From Photobacterium marinum (GTDB taxonomy: Bacteria > Pseudomonadota > Gammaproteobacteria > Enterobacterales > Vibrionaceae): a DNA stretch of 64,000 nt. The notes beneath the pieces were generated by a model. The model was not told where the DNA came from. It worked only from the letters and a program-made list of their open reading frames with translations, and ran no database searches. The stretch lies in NCBI RefSeq assembly GCF_000331515.1, contig NZ_AMZO01000016.1:328351-392350 (forward strand), in the 5' to 3' direction. A program made the translations under genes and the position numbers. Below, one piece after another: positions 59,051-64,000 of the stretch. Each line of letters starts with the position of its first letter. Positions within the stretch are counted from its first letter, which is position 1.

Positions 59051-60021
59051 TGGACCAAAACCTCCAACTCTACCTGCTGATATTATTTATCGCAGTGGTC
59101 ATCATTTCTCAGACCCTATTGATATCAGCAACTGGTACGCGTGCCAAACGCTCGCGCTTGCTGAAAAACCAGCTTAATCTGATTGCAGAATCGGGAAATG
59201 CACAGCAGCAGTCATTACTCAGAAAGCGTTATCTCGACAAACTGTCTAAAACAGAGCAATGGCTTGAAACCACAGCGTTAGGTGAATACCTGGGTGAGAA
59301 ACTGTCTCTGGCAGGCCTCGAGTTGAAAGCCTACAAAGTGGTAATTTGGTTAATCCTCGGCATGCTGGCTTCAAGCCTGGCCGTATTATTTTTCACCCGA
59401 AATATTCAAATGGCTCTGCTTACCCCATTAGCCGTTCTGATTGCTTTCAGTCTCTTCCTCAGACAAAAAGCAGAAAAACGGCTGAGTCAGTTTGAAGAAC
59501 AGTTTGTTGAAGCATTAGACGTAATGAAGCGGGCTTTGCTTGTCGGCTATCCTTTTACAGAAGTGATGAAAACAGTCAGTGAGCAAATGCCGCCGCCAAT
59601 ATCCACTGAGTTCGGAAAGACATTTATCGAGCTTAACTATGGCGTCGACCTAAAAATTGCACTATCCAATCTGGCACACCGTAATCCATCTGTAAGCGTT
59701 CTGGCATTTAACAGCGCCGTCATTATTCAAAAAGAAACTGGTGGTAACCTCGCAGAAACACTAGAAAAGTTGTCCAGTGTTATTCGCGGAAGATTCCGGC
59801 TAATGCGTAAAGTAAAAACCCTGTCAGCCGAAGGACGCATGTCCGCCTGGATTCTAATGATGGTTCCTTTTGTTCTGTTTCTGATTCTTTATCTTAGCAA
59901 TCCCGACTACATCACTCCTTTGATTAACTCAGAACGAGGTTCAACCATTTTATCAATAACAGGCTTCAGTATGTTTGCGGGACTTCTGTGGATACGAAAA
60001 ATACTACGTATTGAGGTGTGA
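59050..60021 (+). CDS. tadB: Inner-membrane platform protein TadB
   Basis: 323 residues from the ATG at 59050, with AGGAGG 6 bases upstream. It is a T2SS GspF-domain protein: helices at the N-terminus and at about 100-140, then the cytoplasmic GspF domain with FVEALDVMKRALLVGYPFTE and FNSAVIIQKETGGNLAETLE, and two C-terminal helices. It forms the platform with TadC on which TadA acts. Confidence 0.93.
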   Translation: MDQNLQLYLLILFIAVVIISQTLLISATGTRAKRSRLLKNQLNLIAESGNAQQQSLLRKRYLDKLSKTEQWLETTALGEYLGEKLSLAGLELKAYKVVIWLILGMLASSLAVLFFTRNIQMALLTPLAVLIAFSLFLRQKAEKRLSQFEEQFVEALDVMKRALLVGYPFTEVMKTVSEQMPPPISTEFGKTFIELNYGVDLKIALSNLAHRNPSVSVLAFNSAVIIQKETGGNLAETLEKLSSVIRGRFRLMRKVKTLSAEGRMSAWILMMVPFVLFLILYLSNPDYITPLINSERGSTILSITGFSMFAGLLWIRKILRIEV

Positions 60022-60022
60022 T

Positions 60023-60982
60023 ATGGACTACATCATCACTCTATTAAACGGCATCGTTGAAAATGAAACCTATGCAAAATGGCTGTTTCTCGCTTTTGCT
60101 TTTTTCAGTGCTGCCGCACTAACAATTAGCGCCGAGATCCTCTTTACTAACTTTTTTAATCCGATAAAGAAAAAATTACACAACATCTCGGGTAACAATA
60201 AGGATATCAATACAGCTGAAGCCAGTCAGCTTGATAAAACTCTCGAATCAATTGAAAAATATGTCACACCTAATTCTGTTAGAGAAAAACATAACACCAG
60301 ACATTTACTAATGCATGCTGGTTACGAGAAAGAAAGTAGCCTTACCACTTTTTATGCAATAAAAATTGTTTTGGTAATTATTGCCCTGTTTACTTCACTC
60401 ATCACAACACTTTTCTTCCCTGAACTGAGTTCACAAAGTGTCATTATCTACACTTTAATGGCAATGGCTTTTGCTTCTTTTCTCCCCAATATTATTCTAA
60501 ATCGCATGGCTGAAAAGCGAATCAAGGCCCTTAGAAATGCATTCCCGGATGCACTTGACTTGCTGGTTGTGTCTTCTGAAGCCGGTTTAGGCTTTCTCGC
60601 CGCGCTAAACCGTGTATCGACAGAAATAGGCCCAGTATCCCCCTCCCTTAGCCATGAACTGCAGCTTATCGGCCAAAAAGTCAGGGTCGGTATTCCGATG
60701 CACACTGCACTTAATCAATTTATTGAAAGAACTGGACTAATCGAACTTCAGGGTCTAATCAGTATTATCAACCAGTCGGTAAAACTGGGTTCAAGTATGG
60801 GCGACACATTAAGGGAGTATGCTGAAGAATTTCGTGATCGTCGCATGCAAAAAGCCGAAGAAGAAGCAGCCAAAATAGGAACCAAGATGATTTTTCCACT
60901 GGTTACCTGTATCTGGCCTGGCTTTTTTACTATTGCCGTCGGCCCGGCAGTCATTGCAGTGTTAGATGCCTTCGGGAAATAA
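60023..60982 (+). CDS. tadC: Inner-membrane platform protein TadC
   Basis: 319 residues from the ATG at 60023 (GAGGTG upstream), one base after the tadB stop. A GspF-domain protein, with FPDALDLLVVSSEAGLGFLA, then QLIGQKVRVGIPMHTALNQF and SVKLGSSMGDTLREYAEEFR. Membrane helices lie near 15-35, 110-155 and at the C-terminus. It is the partner of TadB. Confidence 0.93.
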   Translation: MDYIITLLNGIVENETYAKWLFLAFAFFSAAALTISAEILFTNFFNPIKKKLHNISGNNKDINTAEASQLDKTLESIEKYVTPNSVREKHNTRHLLMHAGYEKESSLTTFYAIKIVLVIIALFTSLITTLFFPELSSQSVIIYTLMAMAFASFLPNIILNRMAEKRIKALRNAFPDALDLLVVSSEAGLGFLAALNRVSTEIGPVSPSLSHELQLIGQKVRVGIPMHTALNQFIERTGLIELQGLISIINQSVKLGSSMGDTLREYAEEFRDRRMQKAEEEAAKIGTKMIFPLVTCIWPGFFTIAVGPAVIAVLDAFGK

Positions 60983-61006
60983 AACTAAGACAGAGGGACC
61001 TAAATT

Positions 61007-62104
61007 ATGATGCGCTCAATCCCCGCTACAAAGAAAATAACAGCAACCAGTCTCTTTGCTTTATCGCTGCTCCTGACAGGGTGTGCCTCAAGCGAAGACA
61101 GCGCCAAAGATAACAGCATTGACTTCGAACATGAGCTTTATAACGGTAAACCTACTTTGAGCCTGTCGAATGAGTTTCCTCCTGAAACACCCCAGGAAGC
61201 CATTGTTCGCGGAGACCGTGCATACCTCGCCAATGATTCAGATCTAGCGCTTTATGAATATATCCGAGCGCTGGGCTTTCCTTCCCAGGAAAATGCCGAT
61301 CAGGCCTACTACAAAATAGGCTACATCCACCAGCAACGAAAAAACTATGATTTGGCCAAGTTGGCCTATTCACGAGCAGCTCTCATTGATAAAGAAAATA
61401 TCCAATATGCCGCTTCAATCGGCATTGTAGAGTTAAAGATGGGTGAACAAGACAATGCACGTAAGCAACTTTTACGGGCTGTCAGTATGGATCAGGTACG
61501 TCAGGGAAATAAAACCTATGACCCGGACAAAGACACGTTTGCCCGTGATCTTACCGTTGATGAACTTTCCCCGCTTAACGCCTACATCGGCCTCGGAATA
61601 CTTGCAGATCTTGATGCGAGGCATTCTGATGCTCAACAGATCTATCAAGCCTGCCTGAGAGTAGACGGCAAAAGCCAAAAAGCACTTACAAATCTCGGCT
61701 ACTCTTATTACCTCAGCGGAAACCTGCGCCAGGCAGAAGTAATTAACCGCAGAGCGTCAACACTCTACCCTGATAACCAAAGGGCATGGTCAAACTTGGG
61801 GCTAACTTATATTAAAGCTAAACGTTACGATGATGCTAACGACGCATTTTCACGCATCATGCCACAAGAGAAAGCGTTAAACGATATCGGGTATTTCGCC
61901 ATGCTTGCTGGCGATTATGAGGCAGCCATTAATTACCTTGAACAGGCAATAAATGCTAGCCCAACCTACTACGCAAAAGCATATCAAAACCTTAAAAGAG
62001 CGAAGAAACTACAGATCTCAGCTCCACCAGTCAAACTTACAAATAAGCGGGATGCAGAACAAACCCAGGCTACGGTTTACACTATTACCGATACAGACCA
62101 CTAA
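61007..62104 (+). CDS. tadD: TPR lipoprotein TadD
   Basis: A 365-residue lipoprotein with lipobox LLTGC (Cys about 27) and a helical TPR array: DQAYYKIGYIHQQRKNYDLA, then SQKALTNLGYSYYLSGNLRQ, QRAWSNLGLTYIKAKRYDDA and further repeats. TadD acts as a pilotin or assembly factor for the secretin. Two adjacent ATGs (61007, 61010) are possible starts. It ends the tad operon at a strong terminator. Confidence 0.9.
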   Translation: MMRSIPATKKITATSLFALSLLLTGCASSEDSAKDNSIDFEHELYNGKPTLSLSNEFPPETPQEAIVRGDRAYLANDSDLALYEYIRALGFPSQENADQAYYKIGYIHQQRKNYDLAKLAYSRAALIDKENIQYAASIGIVELKMGEQDNARKQLLRAVSMDQVRQGNKTYDPDKDTFARDLTVDELSPLNAYIGLGILADLDARHSDAQQIYQACLRVDGKSQKALTNLGYSYYLSGNLRQAEVINRRASTLYPDNQRAWSNLGLTYIKAKRYDDANDAFSRIMPQEKALNDIGYFAMLAGDYEAAINYLEQAINASPTYYAKAYQNLKRAKKLQISAPPVKLTNKRDAEQTQATVYTITDTDH

Positions 62105-62117
62105 ACACACATAGAAT

Positions 62118-62146
62118 AAAAGCCTGATGATTTTCATCAGGCTTTT
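62118..62146. terminator. Terminator at the end of the tad operon
   Basis: AAAAGCCTGATGA / TCATCAGGCTTTT, a 13-bp perfect stem with a 3-base loop. The following ~195 bp up to 62343 are AT-rich with no gene seen. Confidence 0.92.
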
Positions 62147-62343
62147 ATATAAAACCAATCCTTTAACGCCAAAAACATCGTTTACTCACTCTATTTTTAT
62201 TTAACTTTAGTATTTAGCCCTGGAATCACTATAAGTTTTAATTAAGTTGTCTTCAGTTCAAAGCCGAACCCTTAATTCTTGTATTCTCCTCATCTTGAAT
62301 TATTCTTTATAGTAAACAATAGTATGAAACGCGGCGCATTATC

Positions 62344-63612
62344 GTGCTAACACTACAAACTTTAAAATATAAAGTCCTGCTACTCTTACCCCTAATCCTT
62401 ATTGCTTTTTTTGCAATATCTGCTAACGAGTGGATTTCACCATATTGTGTTACTTATCATAACATTGTCATTTCTCTTCCCTATATTTTGCTTACTGTCG
62501 CAACAATATTCGGTCAGGCGATAAAGCAAACTACAAGTTGCCTCACGTCCTTACTCTTGCTTGGCTGTTATTTTATCATTCAAACAAAGCTACAGACTCC
62601 ACTGGCAATTGGTTCTAACTGGCTAATATTCATGCTTACTTTCATATTATTGCCAATTAATCTATTGCTTTCGCTATCAATGTCAAACAAATCACTTTTT
62701 TCCAGAAGACAATTAATATTCCTTTTGAATGTAGGGTTACAACTGTATACATGTTCATATTTAGTCAATTACATTGAACAAAACAGCCACAACTTTGAAA
62801 AAAACAGATATTTTGAATCGATAACAGACTTTTCTCCTCTTCCTTTACCTGTCATATATTTTTACTTCGCACTTATACTTTTATGTGTGTTTTTCATAGG
62901 TAAACGAAAAAAAGTCTCTGATGTTTCAGTTTTCACCTCTCTTCTCTTCTCCGCGCTGACCTCAACCTTTTTTCATCTCAGTTATATATCATCAATTCTT
63001 TTCTCACTCGCTTCATGTTTCATTATTCTGAACCTTATATTCTGTAGCCGCGAATTAGCATTTGATGACCCATTAACTCAACTCCCGAGCAGAAGAGCAC
63101 TTGAAGATGATTTGAAGAATACAGGCAGTAAATTCACTATTGCCATGCTGGATATCGACCACTTCAAAAAATTCAATGACACATACGGGCATAACACTGG
63201 TGATAACGTATTAAAACTGGTGGCAGAACTAATGCGAACAGTGAGAGGAAATGCCCGGATATATCGCTACGGTGGTGAAGAGTTCACGATTTTGTTCAAC
63301 GGAAAGACAGCTCATGACTGTACTGAGTACTTAGATGAACTGAGGAAGAAAATCGCCAATTATAAGCTGATTCTCAGAGATTATGAAAAACGTCCAGAGA
63401 ATGAAGATGCTGGTGTTACCCAACGTTCTAATACCCAGAATCAGCCTTCAGTAACTGTAACCGTCAGTATAGGTATTGCTGATAACTGCAAACTTGATGA
63501 TCCAATTGATGTTATGAAAGCCGCAGATAGAGCGTTATATAAAGCAAAAGATCTTGGCAGAAACCGGATTAGTGTTAATACCAGCAAGGTGTCTAGTCCT
63601 AAAATAGGTTGA
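62344..63612 (+). CDS. Membrane diguanylate cyclase (GGDEF)
   Basis: A 422-residue protein with about seven membrane helices (residues 10-235) and a C-terminal GGDEF domain: DPLTQLPSRRALEDDL, AMLDIDHFKKFNDTYGHNTG and the active site RYGGEEF. It should make c-di-GMP. The inhibitory-site motif RxxD ahead of GGEEF is degraded (RGNA), so product inhibition is probably lost. The GTG start at 62344 has no good ribosome binding site, but an in-frame stop lies just upstream at 62320. The last eight residues and stop may come from the adjoining IS. Confidence 0.85.
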   Translation: MLTLQTLKYKVLLLLPLILIAFFAISANEWISPYCVTYHNIVISLPYILLTVATIFGQAIKQTTSCLTSLLLLGCYFIIQTKLQTPLAIGSNWLIFMLTFILLPINLLLSLSMSNKSLFSRRQLIFLLNVGLQLYTCSYLVNYIEQNSHNFEKNRYFESITDFSPLPLPVIYFYFALILLCVFFIGKRKKVSDVSVFTSLLFSALTSTFFHLSYISSILFSLASCFIILNLIFCSRELAFDDPLTQLPSRRALEDDLKNTGSKFTIAMLDIDHFKKFNDTYGHNTGDNVLKLVAELMRTVRGNARIYRYGGEEFTILFNGKTAHDCTEYLDELRKKIANYKLILRDYEKRPENEDAGVTQRSNTQNQPSVTVTVSIGIADNCKLDDPIDVMKAADRALYKAKDLGRNRISVNTSKVSSPKIG

Positions 63613-64000
63613 CGCTTTTTTTATGAAGCCAGTAGGTAATCCCTGCTGGCTTTTTCATGCACTTCACTCGGGGTTTTCATTCCCAAGCTCATATGCGGCC
63701 TTAAGTCGTTATATATTGATATCGACTCTTTCACTAACTCCATGAGCTCCTTCATCGTATTGCATTGATAGAGCAGGAACTCATTCTTTAGGATCCCGTT
63801 AACCCGTTCTGCAAGGGCGTTTTGATAACAGTCATAACCATCCGTCATTGAAGGGGTCATGCCGTTGGCATTTAACTTTTCCTGATATTCTGACGAACAG
63901 TACTGTAGTCCTCTGTCTGAGTGATGGATGGTGGCAGCATTGGTTCGGCGGTTCATGATTGTCATGTCTAACGCCTTTACCACATCACTGGCCTTCATTT
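63590..64000 (-). mobile_element. IS3-family insertion sequence, partial
   Basis: The element probably ends near TGTCTAGTCCTAAAATAGGTTGACGC (split by me here: end near 63590), to judge from the transposase ORF ending at 63621 and the TG terminal dinucleotide. It continues beyond 64000, so the other end and any duplication are not visible. Confidence 0.5.
63621..64000 (-). CDS. IS3-family transposase OrfB, C-terminal part
   Basis: About 126 residues visible; the 5' part is outside the window. The integrase core is clear: TIHHSDRGLQYCSSEYQ carries the second catalytic Asp, and NALAERVNGILKNEFL the Glu, with the IS3-type spacing. ISIYNDLRPHMSLGMKTPSE is the typical end. It copies and pastes or circularises the IS together with OrfA by frameshifting. 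Convergent with the diguanylate cyclase gene. Confidence 0.9.
   Translation of the reverse strand, partial: MKASDVVKALDMTIMNRRTNAATIHHSDRGLQYCSSEYQEKLNANGMTPSMTDGYDCYQNALAERVNGILKNEFLLYQCNTMKELMELVKESISIYNDLRPHMSLGMKTPSEVHEKASRDYLLAS

Noticed and set aside
1..64000. CRISPR arrays, tRNA or rRNA genes
   Set aside because: No regularly spaced repeats with unique spacers and no tRNA-like cloverleaf or rRNA sequence were noticed on reading; no tRNA lies at the phage ends, as expected for a transposing phage.

Overview
The window reads as a piece of a Gammaproteobacterial chromosome, most likely Vibrionaceae. This is inferred from protein families and gene style; no rRNA or other direct taxonomic marker is present. 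It has three parts: ordinary chromosome at 1-9158, a complete Mu-like transposable prophage at 9159-48623 (39,465 bp), and chromosome again at 48624-64000 carrying a Tad/Flp pilus locus.

Left chromosome: the 3' part of a periplasmic 5'-nucleotidase, a YfcC-type carrier, a DJ-1/PfpI protein, a DUF1840 protein, a rhomboid protease, a crotonase, a large lipoprotein, a small TTG-initiated ORF behind a hairpin that would cover its ribosome binding site, and an arsR/acr3 arsenite module with two matching operators. The last host gene, a DUF4136-type lipoprotein, is split by the prophage. Its first 28 codons lie at 9075-9158 and the remainder at 48629-49078. Both junctions carry the 5-bp duplication TTCAG, and both phage ends begin TGTAG when read inward.

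Prophage: it lies in reverse, so the early genes are near 48 kb and the tail genes near 9 kb. Going down in coordinate: a divergent repressor, a small HTH protein, transposase A, target activator B, small early regulators including two winged-helix/zinc-ribbon proteins, DUF3164, GemA, a Mor activator, a lysis/holin block, DUF2730, DUF3486, terminase, DUF935 portal, head morphogenesis, virion morphogenesis, protease/scaffold, decoration, major head, DUF1320, tail terminator, tail tube, tail chaperones with a textbook -1 frameshift signal, tape measure and tail-tip proteins. There is a tube protein but no contractile sheath, which points to a Mu-like siphovirus (B3/D3112 style).

The phage core is interrupted by AT-richer cargo. 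The most striking cargo is an operon of a complete Ser/Thr kinase, a complete PP2C phosphatase, two small proteins and a polytopic membrane protein (24580-27891), next to a G/C-run-rich structured non-coding segment. Others are a KAP-family P-loop NTPase (36826-38376), a membrane-anchored protein plus a small all-beta protein (39200-40425), and a lone plus-strand ORF (29498-29848). These are candidates for superinfection exclusion, anti-phage defence or lysogenic conversion; that role is inference.

Right chromosome: flp, tadV, an AAA+ ATPase not usual in Tad loci, cpaB/rcpC, the secretin gene, a small secreted protein, tadG, tadE, tadF, tadZ, tadA, tadB, tadC and tadD, mostly overlapping or tightly spaced and ending in a strong terminator. 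A membrane diguanylate cyclase follows, its 3' end apparently supplied by an IS3-family element whose transposase runs off the window.
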